Positions 46,836-56,076 of a DNA stretch of 64,000 bases are shown here, piece after piece (within the stretch, counting starts at the first letter, position 1; each line of letters starts with the position of its first letter). The DNA comes from Streptomyces jumonjinensis. Lineage in GTDB: Bacteria > Actinomycetota > Actinomycetes > Streptomycetales > Streptomycetaceae. Made by a program: the position numbers and the translations under genes. Below the pieces are notes generated by a model. The model saw only the letters and a program-made list of their open reading frames with translations, did no database searches and was not told the DNA's origin. The DNA lies in assembly GCF_009600885.1 (NCBI RefSeq), contig NZ_VCLA01000145.1, forward strand, positions 2,910 to 66,909, in the 5' to 3' direction.

Positions 46836-47387
46836 GTGGCATCTTCAGTGCTGGAACTCTACGGACGGATCGCGGAGCGTTTTGGGGAGCTGATCCTCAA
46901 TTGCCCGCAAGATAGGTGGGAGAACCCGTCTCCGTGTCCCGGATGGACGGCTCGGGACGTTGTCGTCCACGTGGTCTCGAATCACAGGCGAGCCGTCGCC
47001 GGGCTGGACGGATCGGGCTATTCCGCGCCCGGCCGGGGCGAGAACCTGCCTCATGCGTGGGATGCGGCATCAGAGGAGATCAAGGCCGCCCTGCGTGACC
47101 CGGCGAAGGCGTCCGCTCTCCTGGGAGACGAGTTCGGCTCCATTCCGTTCGAGGAGTTCGTGAGGCGGATGGCGTGCGCCGACACCTTGATCCACGGATG
47201 GGATCTGGCCCGGGCAACCGGTCAGGACGAGGTACTGGATTCCGAGGCGGTGGCTGTGGCGACGGAAACTCTGGTTCCAGAAGACGGGGACATCCGGATG
47301 CCGAGGGCGTTTGGCGCCAAGGTTCCTGCGGCTCCCGATGCGGATGCCCAGACCAGGCTGCTGAATTTCCTGGGTCGGCAGGTGTAG
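46836..47387 (+). CDS. TIGR03086-type DinB-like metal-binding protein
   Basis: A 183-residue protein of the maleylpyruvate-isomerase-N / DinB-like superfamily. SPCPGWTARDVVVHVVSNHR, FVRRMACADTLIHGWDLARA and the His spacing match actinobacterial TIGR03086 proteins, which bind a divalent metal and are often mycothiol-linked. The exact reaction is unknown. GTG 46836 is used because AGGGGG lies 4 nt upstream; GTG 46833 is an alternative. No operon partner is seen. Confidence 0.8.
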   Translation: MASSVLELYGRIAERFGELILNCPQDRWENPSPCPGWTARDVVVHVVSNHRRAVAGLDGSGYSAPGRGENLPHAWDAASEEIKAALRDPAKASALLGDEFGSIPFEEFVRRMACADTLIHGWDLARATGQDEVLDSEAVAVATETLVPEDGDIRMPRAFGAKVPAAPDADAQTRLLNFLGRQV

Positions 47388-47700
47388 CGGGGAGGGGGGC
47401 AGCACCGCGATGTCGCTGCCGAAGCCCACGACGAGCCGTCCGTCCGGAGCCGTGCCCGTCGCCGGCGTGAGGATCGGCAGCGGAAACACTGATGCCGTTC
47501 CGATCGGCTGTCCGGTGGTGAGGTCCCACATGCGCACCGTTCCGTCCGTGCCCCCGATGATGGCCCGGGGGAGTCCGGAGAACCGGTGGCCCACTCCGCC
47601 TCCCATTGCGGCTCCGCCCCACCGTCGACCGGCACAGCGGTGATCTGTGCTGCCAACCGCGAGTCCCCGTAGCGGGCCGCGTCCAGCGCCGGCGTGCACG
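47388..47700 (-). pseudogene. WD40-repeat protein C-terminal remnant
   Basis: The minus strand reads SRLAAQITAVPVDGG and then, after a frameshift near 47590, AIIGGTDGTVRMWDLTTGQP, a WD40 blade with its WD signature. The end near 47390 abuts the stop of the neighbouring gene. No start or other blades remain. Confidence 0.65.
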
Positions 47701-47819
47701 GGTGTCGGGGTTCTTGACGAGGTGGGAGTCCTGCTGCACGCTCCCGTCAGTACCTCCGCCGCACGGCGGAGGGCCGGATTCGTGGCATGCGCCGACTGAG
47801 CGGCATGCCCCCAAGTAGT

Positions 47820-48125
47820 TGAGGTGAGACCGGTCGCGACCATTCTGGTCGCGACCGAGGCGAGACCGGTCGAACCGGATAACGAGAACCAGTCATCCCT
47901 GCGATCGGCCCGAGGCGGACTCGCGCCGCCTCAGGCCACCACCTATACGACGTCGGCCACCAGGACATCCCGGGGCGATGACGAACGGCCACCGTCGGAT
48001 GACGGTGGCCGTTCCGGTCGGCTGCATGCCCGGGACGACACCCCCGCGGAATGCGGGGAGCGCGAGATCCGGTTCGACCGGTCTCACCTGAACTGGGGAG
48101 CATCCCCGACGTCGCGGGGAACCAG
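47820..48125. other. Nested inverted repeats, possible structured RNA
   Basis: No gene. GAGACCGGTCGAACCGGAT near 47862-47880 is perfectly inverted near 48066-48085 (ATCCGGTTCGACCGGTCTC). Between these outer arms are a 13-bp hairpin with a GGAT loop (AACGGCCACCGTC / GACGGTGGCCGTT, about 47984-48013) and a GAGGCGG...CCGCCTC stem. Two GCGGGG-ended hairpins at 48042-48058 and 48104-48119 are spaced 61 bp apart. The DNA from 48126 to about 48640 is unassigned. Confidence 0.4.
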
Positions 48126-48639
48126 ACCGCAGCCGACAGGAACAGAATCTACGGGCAGTACCTCAGCGCCTGTGGGGCAGGTACCTGGCCGCGGTGGTCG
48201 GCACCGTGCTCCATCAGCCGGCCTGCTCAGGAAATGGCCCCTTCCGAAGCTGCCGAAGCTCGTCCTGTCCTCCTTCCTCGGAGCGCCGAAACAGGGTGAA
48301 CGAATCGGATTGCTGCCGTTCTGGGCCCTCGGAGTCATCGCACTGGCCTCTCCTGTGGTCATCATCCTGCACGGACGTGTCTGAGTTCATCACGGTCGTC
48401 TCCTCTGAAGGCCCCCCGTCGGCACGGGCGCCAACGTGAGCCGGGATCCTGTCTCACCACCGCCCTGACCGTCAGGCGCCGTCCAAACCGGCGGTGACCG
48501 GACAGGGCTCCGTCCCCGCGGCGGCGACGGGCGGGGCGGTTCCGGGGTTCGCTGATCTTGTACTCGCGGCCGGGATACCCGGTTGTTGGGTGGGCGTTGG
48601 CGGTTCAAGGGGAAAGACATCCCACATGCCCTCAACCGG

Positions 48640-48910
48640 ATCTACGCATTCGCTACCGTTCCGGTCAGTATCCACGACCGCCGGAGGCGGTGTATTGAGC
48701 ACTACCCGCGCAAGCATCTCGCGGCAGGATCCGGAGATTGAGCGTCACTGGGAGTTCGGCAGCGCCTTCGTGAAGTATGACGACGGAATGGACACGCTGA
48801 GCGATGAGACGCAATGAGCAGCTCGATCATCGTGCGGCAGAGTTCACCGCCGAGGAGCGGGCGAGGGCTGCGGCCGACCTCCGGGTGCTGGTTACGGCGC
48901 ACTCCCGGAT
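48640..48910 (+). pseudogene. Decayed paralogue of the gene at 39.3-40.3 kb
   Basis: It reads LNRIYAFATVPVSIHDRR, EHYPRKHLAA, then after a deletion HWEFGSAFVKYDDGMDTLS and, in another frame, EEFTAEERARAAADLRVLV. These match the 39.4-39.9 kb gene in the same order (LNRISAFATVPVSIHDRR, CWEFGHPFVKYDDGLDTLN). It ends where att-like site C begins. Confidence 0.75.
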
Positions 48911-48938
48911 CGGGTGTCTGGTGGGATGCCGGGCTGCC

Positions 48939-49086
48939 GGTGTGTCCTTTACGGCGGTTGCTGAAGGCATACCGCGAGAACCGTCTCACGACGGAAGCCT
49001 GGGGCGCGCAGATGGAGCTGCGCGCCATCCAGCTGAGCATGCACCCTTCCGGTCCGAGTCTTCTTCGTGCCGGGAGGGTGCTGTGA
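48939..49086 (+). other. att-like site C fused to a recombinase fragment
   Basis: GGTGTGTCCTTTACGGCGGT then TGCTGAAGGCATACCGC encodes VCPLRRLLKAYR. The frame then runs into ENRLTTEAWGAQMELRAIQ, the recombinase-like sequence also at 40.6 kb, and stops at 49086. The junction suggests a recombination or deletion product. Confidence 0.5.
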
Positions 49087-49151
49087 TCGATGCGTGGGCG
49101 GAAGCGGCGGGGGCGACCCCACCGCCCCGTCGATCGCCCGGCAGCGTGCGG

Positions 49152-51623
49152 TCAGCGCACGTCCACGCCGTCCTCCGCCAGCTCCACGTCCTGGACGAGC
49201 GGACCGTCACCGGTCGTCACCCGCCGGGTGTGCTCCGCACCGCCCTCCTCCGTCACGCCGAGCAGGTACGCACCGGGCGCCGGCGCGGCGAGCACGTAGG
49301 AGCCGTCCGCCAGGGACCGCACCCGGTCGAGCGTGCTGCCGTCGACCGACCGCAGGGTCACCACCGCGCCGGCCACCGGTCCGCCCTCCACCGTCCGGAC
49401 GAAGCCGTGCACCGCACTGCCCCCGGTCGCCGGGCCCCCTGCACCGGGCTCCGAAGCGGCGACCGACCGACCGGCGCCCACCGGACCGGTGCCCGACGGC
49501 ACCTCGGAACCTTCCACCGCCAGGTGCGGCAGCCGCCGGTCCAACCAGCCGGGCAGCCACCAGTTGGACCGTCCCAGCAGGTGCATCAACGCGGGGACCA
49601 GCGCCGTGCGCAGGATGAACGCGTCGACGGCCACGGCCACCGCGAGCCCGGCGCCCGCCACCACCGCCTCCATGTCGCCGCTCAGCACGAACGCGAGGAA
49701 GACGCAGATCATGATGAGCGCGGCGGAGTTGATGACCCGGCTGGTCTCGGCGAGCCCGACCCGTACCGCCCGTGCGTTGTCCCGGGTGTGCATCCACTCC
49801 TCGTGCATCCGGCTGACCAGGAACACCTGGTAGTCCATCGACAGCCCGAACAGCAGCGAGAGCATGATGACCGGCAGGAACGCCGAGATGGGCCCCGAGC
49901 GGTCGAGCCCGATGAGTTCCAGGCCCCAGCCCCACTGGAAGACGGCGACCACCACCCCGAAGGAGGCCGCCGCCGCGACGAGGTTCATCACCGCGGCGGT
50001 GAGCGGGACGAGCAGGGACCGGAAGGCGATCAGCAGCAGGACGAAGCCGAGACCGACGATCGCGGCGACGAAGTACGGCAGTCGCTCCCCCGTCTTCTCG
50101 GCGAAGTCCTTGAACACGGCCGTCACCCCGCCGACGTGGCCGTCCACCCCGGCCCGCGGCAGGTGGTCGTCCCGCAGCCGGTCGATCAGCCGGTCCGTGT
50201 CCTCGGACTGCGGTGAGGTGGTGGGCACGATCTGGACGACGGACACGCCGCCCGCGGGAGGGAGGGCGGCGACCTGCGCCACGCCCTCGTCGCCCTCGAC
50301 CCGCGCCGTCAACCGTCGCACCGCGTCCGGTCCCGCACCCTCGGCGACGACGACGAGCGGACCGTTGAAGCCCGGCCCGAACCCCTCCGCCAGCAGGTCG
50401 TACGCCTGGCGCGTGGTCTGGCCCTCCGGGTGGTTGCCCTGGTCGGTGGCGCCGAGCCGCAGGGAAAGCACCGGCAGCGCCAGCACGGTCAGCGCCACCA
50501 GGGCGAGCGCCACCAGGGACTTCGGCCGCCGTTGGACCTGCCCCGACCAGCGCACGGCGAGCCCGCTGGTCGCCCCCCGCTCGGGTCCCTCCTCGGCGAG
50601 GCGGCGGCGCTGACGGCGGCTGAGCACCCGGGGCCCGAGGAACCCGAGCAGCGCGGGGAGCAGGGTGACGGCGGCCAGCACGCTCAGCACCACGGTCAGG
50701 GTCGTCGCGATGACGACCCCGTCCAGGAAGCGCAGGTTCATCACGAGCATGCCCGCGAGCGCGATGCAGACCGTCGCGCCCGCGAAGACGACCGCGCGCC
50801 CCGCGGTGTTGAGCGCCACCCCCACCGAGGTCACCGGGTCCTCGCCGTGCAGCAGTGCGCGCCGGTGCCGGGTCACGATGAACAGGGCGTAGTCAATGCC
50901 GACGCCGAGTCCGACGAGGGAGCCCAGCAGCGGGGCGAGGTCGGGTATCCCCGTGCCGTGGCTGAGGAGCATCGTGCTGAACAGACCGATGCCGACGCCG
51001 AACACGGCGACCACGATCGGCAGCAGCATCGCGAAGAACGAGCCGAAGGCGAGGAACAGCACGACCGCGGCGGCGGCGATGCCGACGAGTTCGGAGGTCC
51101 CGCCCGTGGCCTGCTGGATGCGGGCGATGGCCTGTCCGCCCACTTCGACCCGGAGGCCGTCGCCCGCGGCTGCCCGTGCGGTGTCGACGACGGCCTCGGC
51201 CAGTTCCGTCGGCACCGAGTTCGCCCGTTGCGCGAACGCCACCTCGGCGTAGGCGGTGCGGCCGTCCTCGCTGATCCGGGCGGCGGCACCCGGTTCGTCC
51301 GCGTAGGGTCCGCTGACCTCCCCGATGCCGTCCATGCCGGCGATCTCGCGGAGCGCCGGTTCGATCCGGGACCGTACGTCGGCGTCGCGCACCGAGCCGT
51401 CGGCGACCCGCCACACCACCGTGCCGGCGTCCCCCGCGCCGCCCGGACGGGCCTTCTCCAATAGTTCGTTCGCCCGGGTGGAGTCCGTCCCGGGGAGGGC
51501 GAAGTCGTTGGAGTAGTCGCTCCCCGCGGAGGTGCCGACCGCCCCCACGCCGAACAACACCCCCACCCACAGCACCAGGACCACCAGCCGGTGCCGGTAG
51601 CACCAGCGCGCCAATGCCGTCAC
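49152..51623 (-). CDS. MMPL-family transporter with a C-terminal CarboxypepD_reg-like domain
   Basis: An 823-residue inner-membrane exporter. Two six-helix halves carry the motifs GVGIDYALFIVTRHRRAL and FGLSMDYQVFLVSRMHEEW. After the last helix (SNWWLPGWLDRRLP) comes an Ala/Gly linker and an about 80-residue beta domain (VHGFVRTVEGGPVAGAVVTL) like carboxypeptidase regulatory domains. Substrate unknown. GTG 51623 has AGGAGC upstream. It is divergent from a two-component system across an array of 20-bp repeats, the likely control region. Confidence 0.88.
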   Translation of the reverse strand: MTALARWCYRHRLVVLVLWVGVLFGVGAVGTSAGSDYSNDFALPGTDSTRANELLEKARPGGAGDAGTVVWRVADGSVRDADVRSRIEPALREIAGMDGIGEVSGPYADEPGAAARISEDGRTAYAEVAFAQRANSVPTELAEAVVDTARAAAGDGLRVEVGGQAIARIQQATGGTSELVGIAAAAVVLFLAFGSFFAMLLPIVVAVFGVGIGLFSTMLLSHGTGIPDLAPLLGSLVGLGVGIDYALFIVTRHRRALLHGEDPVTSVGVALNTAGRAVVFAGATVCIALAGMLVMNLRFLDGVVIATTLTVVLSVLAAVTLLPALLGFLGPRVLSRRQRRRLAEEGPERGATSGLAVRWSGQVQRRPKSLVALALVALTVLALPVLSLRLGATDQGNHPEGQTTRQAYDLLAEGFGPGFNGPLVVVAEGAGPDAVRRLTARVEGDEGVAQVAALPPAGGVSVVQIVPTTSPQSEDTDRLIDRLRDDHLPRAGVDGHVGGVTAVFKDFAEKTGERLPYFVAAIVGLGFVLLLIAFRSLLVPLTAAVMNLVAAAASFGVVVAVFQWGWGLELIGLDRSGPISAFLPVIMLSLLFGLSMDYQVFLVSRMHEEWMHTRDNARAVRVGLAETSRVINSAALIMICVFLAFVLSGDMEAVVAGAGLAVAVAVDAFILRTALVPALMHLLGRSNWWLPGWLDRRLPHLAVEGSEVPSGTGPVGAGRSVAASEPGAGGPATGGSAVHGFVRTVEGGPVAGAVVTLRSVDGSTLDRVRSLADGSYVLAAPAPGAYLLGVTEEGGAEHTRRVTTGDGPLVQDVELAEDGVDVR

Positions 51624-51764
51624 GTCGTCCGCTCCTTCTGTTGTCCGGGCGGCAGCCGCGGGTGCCCGTGCGGCGCCCCGACCGTCGCCCGGAAGTCGTT
51701 CGTTCCCCCGGGTCAGGGGCCCAGCATCGAGCGGGCGGCACCCCGGCGGGGAGGCCGAGGCGGT

Positions 51765-51868
51765 GATCCCCAGCCAACTCCCAGGGCTCCCAGGCAACTC
51801 CCAGGGCTCCCAGCCGATCCCCAGGACTCCCAGGCGACTGCCAGGGTTCACAAGGAACTCCCAGCTTC
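51765..51868. promoter_or_regulatory. 20-bp tandem repeat array between MMPL and response-regulator genes
   Basis: Units of exactly 20 bp at 51776, 51796, 51816 and 51836, with partial units on both sides. The first is AACTCCCAGGGCTCCCAGGC; later ones diverge slightly. Each unit holds two CTCCCAG-like halves about 10-11 bp apart, the direct-repeat spacing used by OmpR-type regulators. Confidence 0.7.
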
Positions 51869-51908
51869 GACCCGCCCGCGCGGCGCGGCGCCGACCGATA
51901 CTGAGGGA

Positions 51909-52622
51909 ATGACCGATTCAAGCCAGCCGCCCCGCGGGGACGTTCGAGGGGCGCGGGTCCTCGTCGTGGAGGACGAGCCGAGCATCGCCGACGTCCTCTC
52001 CATCACCCTGCGCTTCCACGGCTTCGACGTGTCGACCGCCGCGACCGTCCGCCAGGCACGCCACCTGGCCGAACACGTCCGCCCGGACGCCGTCCTGCTC
52101 GACGTGATGCTGCCGGACGGCGACGGCCGCGAACTGGGGCGCGAACTGCGGTCGGCGCTGCCCGAGGCGGGGATCGTCTTCGTCACCGCGCGGGACGCAC
52201 CCGCCGAGGTCGTCGGCGCGCTCGGCTTCGGCGACGACTACATCACCAAGCCGTTCCACATCGACGAGGTCGTCGCCCGGATCGCCGCCGTGCTGCGCCG
52301 CACCCGCCCCGCGGACGTCCTGCCCCGGCGCGCGCCGCTGCGCCACGGCGACCTGGAACTGGACGAGACGACGTACACGGTGCGCCGGGGCGCCCGCAGT
52401 GCCCAGCTCACCCCGACCGAGTACGCCCTGCTGCGCTTCCTGGTCCGCAACGCCGGGCAGATCGTGCCGAAGGAGGAACTACTGCGCCACGTCTGGCAGT
52501 ACCAGCACCCGGCCGAGTCGACCGTCGTGGAGACGTACATCAGCTATCTGCGGCGCAAGCTCGGGACCCTGGGGCCGCCGCTGATCACGACCCGGCGCGG
52601 TGTCGGCTATGGGCTCACCTGA
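51909..52622 (+). CDS. OmpR/PhoB-family response regulator
   Basis: A 237-residue regulator. The receiver domain (about 17-130) has phosphoacceptor Asp65 (LLDVMLPDG) and VEDEPSIA. The winged-helix DNA-binding domain (about 140-235) ends RRGVGYGLT. ATG 51909 has GAGGGA directly upstream. It overlaps the kinase gene and probably binds the 20-bp repeats 40 bp upstream, controlling itself and the divergent MMPL gene (inference). Confidence 0.93.
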   Translation: MTDSSQPPRGDVRGARVLVVEDEPSIADVLSITLRFHGFDVSTAATVRQARHLAEHVRPDAVLLDVMLPDGDGRELGRELRSALPEAGIVFVTARDAPAEVVGALGFGDDYITKPFHIDEVVARIAAVLRRTRPADVLPRRAPLRHGDLELDETTYTVRRGARSAQLTPTEYALLRFLVRNAGQIVPKEELLRHVWQYQHPAESTVVETYISYLRRKLGTLGPPLITTRRGVGYGLT

Positions 52623-54267
52623 GGGCCCGGCGGTGACCTATCGTGCGTCCCGGCGCCGCGTCCCGAGCCGCTTCCCGCACCGGGGGGCGCGCTCGCTGCG
52701 GGCGAAACTCACCCTGATCAACGTCGCACTGCTGATGTGCGCCATCGTCGTGGCGTGCACGGTGAGCCTGATGGGGATGCGCCACTTCTTCCTCGACACC
52801 ATCGACAAACAACTGACGTCGACGCGCGACTCGATCGCGGAGTCCAACCTCACCCTGCAACAGATCGAGGCGCTGAGCACCCTGGGCATCGCCCTCGACG
52901 AGTTGTCGCCCGGCAGCGGCGAACGAGGGCTGCTGCCGCACTCGGACTTCCAGTTCGTCGCCGTCGACGCGTCCGGCACGGCGATCCGGGTCGCCGGACT
53001 GGAGCCGACCGGGCGGCAACGGGATCTCGCGGCGGCCGTGGACGACGCGGGGCGGCTGGCCCGGTCCGACCGGCCGGTGGACGTCACCTTGGACGACGAG
53101 CCGTTCCGTGCGACGGCGGCGACCCTGGACGACGGGACGACCGTGGTGCTGGCCGGGTCCACGGAGTTCGTCCACACCAACATCCGCAAGGCGGTGAAGT
53201 TCGACTTCGGGTTGAGCACGGTCCTGTTGGGGCTGCTCGCGGTACTGACGATGATCGGTGCGCACCACCGGCTGCGGCCCCTGGAGGACATGGTCGAGAC
53301 GGCGTCCGCGATCGCCGACGGGGACCTGACCCGGCGGGTGCCGTCCAGCCGCCATCCGGCCACCGAGGTGGAGCAGTTGCGGATCGCGCTGAACTCGATG
53401 CTCCAGCAGGTGGAGACGGCCTACAGCACCCGGGAGCGCAGCGCCGAACAGTTGCGGCAGTTCGTCGCGGATGCCAGCCACGAGTTGCGCACCCCGCTGT
53501 CGGCGATCCGCGGTTACCTCCAGTTGTTCGACCGGGGGATGCTGAACGCGCCCGAGGACCGGGACCGGGCCTGGTCGCGGATCAACTCCGAGGTGGACCG
53601 CATGCACCGGCTGGTGGACGAGTTGCTGATGCTCGCCCGGCTGGACCAACGCGCCGAACTGCGGCTGCGGAACACCGATGTGTGCGCCCTGGTGCGGGAC
53701 GCGGCGGCCGACCTCCGGGCCCAGCAGCCGGAGCGGCCCGTGACGGTACGGGCCGACGGGGTGCTGTTGGTGCATGCGGACGAGTGCGGGCTGCGCCAGG
53801 TGCTGGGGAACCTGGTGGGCAACGTGCGGGTGCACACTCCGCGGGACGCACCCGTCGAACTGTCGGTCCGGCGCACGGACGAGACGGTGACGGTGGTGGT
53901 GGCGGACCGGGGTCCGGGGCTCGCCGAGGAGGACGCCGTACGGGTCTTCGACCGTTTCTTCCGGGCGGGCGGCGGGGCGGGCAGCGGGCTGGGGTTGGCG
54001 ATCGTCCGGGGGGTGGTCGACGCGCACGGGGGAAGGGTCACGGTGCGCCGACGGTCCGGGGGCGGGCTCGCGGTCGTGGTCGCCCTGCCTGCGGGGCCCG
54101 GCGGCCGGGGCTACCCGGGCGAGACGCCGGGCGGCTCCTCGGTAGGCGGTTCGGCTCCCGTCCCGGATGCCGGGCCCGGCCCCGGGCCCTCGCCCGCGTC
54201 ACCGCCGTCGTCGCCGTCGTCGCCCTCGTCGTCATCGGCGTCCGGGGCCGCGGGCAAGGGGAGTTGA
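52609..54267 (+). CDS. Sensor histidine kinase
   Basis: A 552-residue membrane sensor. Helix 1 (about 35-58), an extracytoplasmic domain, helix 2 (about 200-220), a HAMP domain, a dimerisation domain with His291 (DASHELRTPLS) and an ATPase domain with DRGPGLAEED and GSGLGLAIV. The C-terminal 55 residues are Pro/Ser-rich and disordered. It starts inside the regulator gene at ATG 52609; GTG 52633 is an alternative. It partners the regulator just upstream. Confidence 0.9.
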   Translation: MGSPEGPAVTYRASRRRVPSRFPHRGARSLRAKLTLINVALLMCAIVVACTVSLMGMRHFFLDTIDKQLTSTRDSIAESNLTLQQIEALSTLGIALDELSPGSGERGLLPHSDFQFVAVDASGTAIRVAGLEPTGRQRDLAAAVDDAGRLARSDRPVDVTLDDEPFRATAATLDDGTTVVLAGSTEFVHTNIRKAVKFDFGLSTVLLGLLAVLTMIGAHHRLRPLEDMVETASAIADGDLTRRVPSSRHPATEVEQLRIALNSMLQQVETAYSTRERSAEQLRQFVADASHELRTPLSAIRGYLQLFDRGMLNAPEDRDRAWSRINSEVDRMHRLVDELLMLARLDQRAELRLRNTDVCALVRDAAADLRAQQPERPVTVRADGVLLVHADECGLRQVLGNLVGNVRVHTPRDAPVELSVRRTDETVTVVVADRGPGLAEEDAVRVFDRFFRAGGGAGSGLGLAIVRGVVDAHGGRVTVRRRSGGGLAVVVALPAGPGGRGYPGETPGGSSVGGSAPVPDAGPGPGPSPASPPSSPSSPSSSSASGAAGKGS

Positions 54268-54515
54268 CGGGCGAGGACCAGGGCCCACACCGTCGTTCCA
54301 CGCCGCCCCCGTGCCAGACGCCCCACACGTCGGTGAGGGCCTCCAGCAGTCGCCGCCCGCGCGCGGGGCCGGCGCCGGGACCGTCGACCCGGTTCACCGC
54401 GCCGGGTGCGGTCCCGTTCTCGTCGGTGACCTCGATGAAGCAGCCGCCGCCGGCGGGCACGGCGACCGAGACCTCGAACTCCCGGTCCTGGGGCTTCCCC
54501 CCTTTTTCGGCTCTT
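54268..54515 (-). pseudogene. Remnant of an ATP-binding (HATPase_c_2) regulator
   Basis: The minus strand reads FEVSVAVPAGGGCFIEVTDE, ARGRRLLEALTDVWGVWHGG and then, in another frame, TTVWALVLARQLP. This is the end of an RsbW-like ATP-binding protein of the kind abundant in streptomycetes. It lacks its start and is frameshifted. Its truncated side faces att-like site D. Confidence 0.7.
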
Positions 54516-54540
54516 GCCGGCATTTGTGGTGTGGCAGCTA

Positions 54541-54584
54541 TGGTGTGTCCTTTACGGCGGTTGCTGGAGGCGTTTCGAGGGTAG
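54541..54584 (+). other. att-like site D
   Basis: TGGTGTGTCCTTTACGGCGG then TTGCTGGAGGCGTTTCGAGGGTAG encodes VCPLRRLLEAFRG-stop. The 30 bp before it also match site E (CTCTTGCCG...GGCAGCTA). Confidence 0.6.
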
Positions 54585-54744
54585 GAACCGCCGTTGAAGC
54601 CACACCTGATGATGAGGGTGATGCGGCAGAGGCGCGATCGACCGAGGCGCCCGTGCCGGTCCCGCCGCCCGCTGAGCATGCGGCCTGCCGCCCGGACCTG
54701 GCGGAGTGCGTCGCGCCCGTGCCGGCCGAAGAGGCAGTCACCGT

Positions 54745-56076
54745 TCATGCGTCAAGTCTTCCCTTGTTCGGACGGCTCCCGCGCTGGGCCACCGTGTGCG
54801 GCCGCATCACGGCTTGTTCCACATCGCCTACGACGGTGACCCGGCCACCATCGCCGGGATCGGGATCGGGAATGATCGATTCCGGGTCCACGAGGTAGAC
54901 CTCGTGACCATCCAGCGTGAGCCGACGCACGACCTCCAGCAACATGCGCCGTGCCACGTCATCGATCGAATAGACCATCGTGAGGTCCAGAGCCACCCTG
55001 ACTTCCGCGGGGGCGGTGTTCACGACTTCCCGGACAACTCTCTCGGCTCCGGCGAAAGCGATCCCGCCTTGCAGTTGGAGGACCCGGACCGCATTCCGGC
55101 CGCTGCCGACGACATGGCTGGACCGCACGATGGCACGCGCAGCGGCCGGGACCTCCATCACATGCAGACCCATATCGGAGGAGAACCTCCCGAACAGTGA
55201 CACTCCGCGGACGCTGTTCCCGTGGGAGTCCAGTCGTGGTGAGAATGTGGCGATGCCGATCTGACCGGGGAGCGCGCCGATCAGGCCCCCGGCCACGCCA
55301 CTCTTCGCCGGAATGCCGACCTGGGTCGCCCAGTCACCGGCCGCGTCATACATTCCGCAGGTGGACATGACGCTCAGCACCTGACGCACCACCGGTTCGC
55401 GAATCACCCGCTCGCCCGAGAGAGGATTCACGCCGCGATTGGCCAACGTCGCGGCCATCATGGCCAGATCTCGCGCGGTGACGAGCACAGAGCACTGGCG
55501 GATGTAGCCCTCGACGACGGCCCTGGGATCCCCGGTGAGGATGCCGTAGCCGCGGAGCATGTACGCGATGGCGAGATTGCGGTGCGCGTGCTCCATCTCC
55601 GACACGCACACCGCCTCGTCCACCCTCAGCCCACGACCGGCGAACGCCGAAAGGCCGCGGACCACGCGCTCCACGCGTTCCGCAGGATTCATGTCCTCCT
55701 GGCCGGCCAGCGAGTGGGCGGTGATCGCACCGGCGTTGATCATGGGATTGAAAGGGCGCCCGGTATCACTTTCGAGGGAGATCTGGTTGAACGCCTCTCC
55801 CGATGGCTCGACACCGACTCGTGCGAGCACAGGGCCGAAGCCGCGATCGGCCAGCGCCAGCGCGTACGCGAACGGCTTGGAGATCGACTGGATCGTGAAC
55901 TCGGTGTCGATGTCACCGGCACCGTAGACCTCGCCGTCAACGGTGGCGAAGACCGCACCGAGGCGCTCCGGGTCCGCTGCCGCAAGCTCGGGGATGTAGT
56001 CCGCCGGCTCTCCGGACGTGTCCGACTCGACCTCTCCGAGGGCCTCGGCCAGATAGTCGGGAATGACCGACCTCAT
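54745..56076 (-). CDS. glsA: Glutaminase with C-terminal STAS domain
   Basis: A 443-residue enzyme that hydrolyses glutamine to glutamate and ammonia. The beta-lactamase-fold glutaminase domain (about 20-310) has Ser64 and Lys67 (QSISKPF), NPMINAGAI and SGVAGGLIG. The C-terminal about 100 residues form a STAS-like domain (LQLQGGIAFAGAE, VALDLTMVYSIDD), a combination known in actinobacteria. GGAGG 4 nt before ATG 56076 fixes the start. It is transcribed alone. Confidence 0.93.
   Translation of the reverse strand: MRSVIPDYLAEALGEVESDTSGEPADYIPELAAADPERLGAVFATVDGEVYGAGDIDTEFTIQSISKPFAYALALADRGFGPVLARVGVEPSGEAFNQISLESDTGRPFNPMINAGAITAHSLAGQEDMNPAERVERVVRGLSAFAGRGLRVDEAVCVSEMEHAHRNLAIAYMLRGYGILTGDPRAVVEGYIRQCSVLVTARDLAMMAATLANRGVNPLSGERVIREPVVRQVLSVMSTCGMYDAAGDWATQVGIPAKSGVAGGLIGALPGQIGIATFSPRLDSHGNSVRGVSLFGRFSSDMGLHVMEVPAAARAIVRSSHVVGSGRNAVRVLQLQGGIAFAGAERVVREVVNTAPAEVRVALDLTMVYSIDDVARRMLLEVVRRLTLDGHEVYLVDPESIIPDPDPGDGGRVTVVGDVEQAVMRPHTVAQRGSRPNKGRLDA

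Noticed and set aside
48032-48125. Two-repeat type I-E CRISPR array
   Set aside because: The two hairpin repeats match poorly outside the stem, no third repeat follows at 61 bp and no cas gene is in the window.
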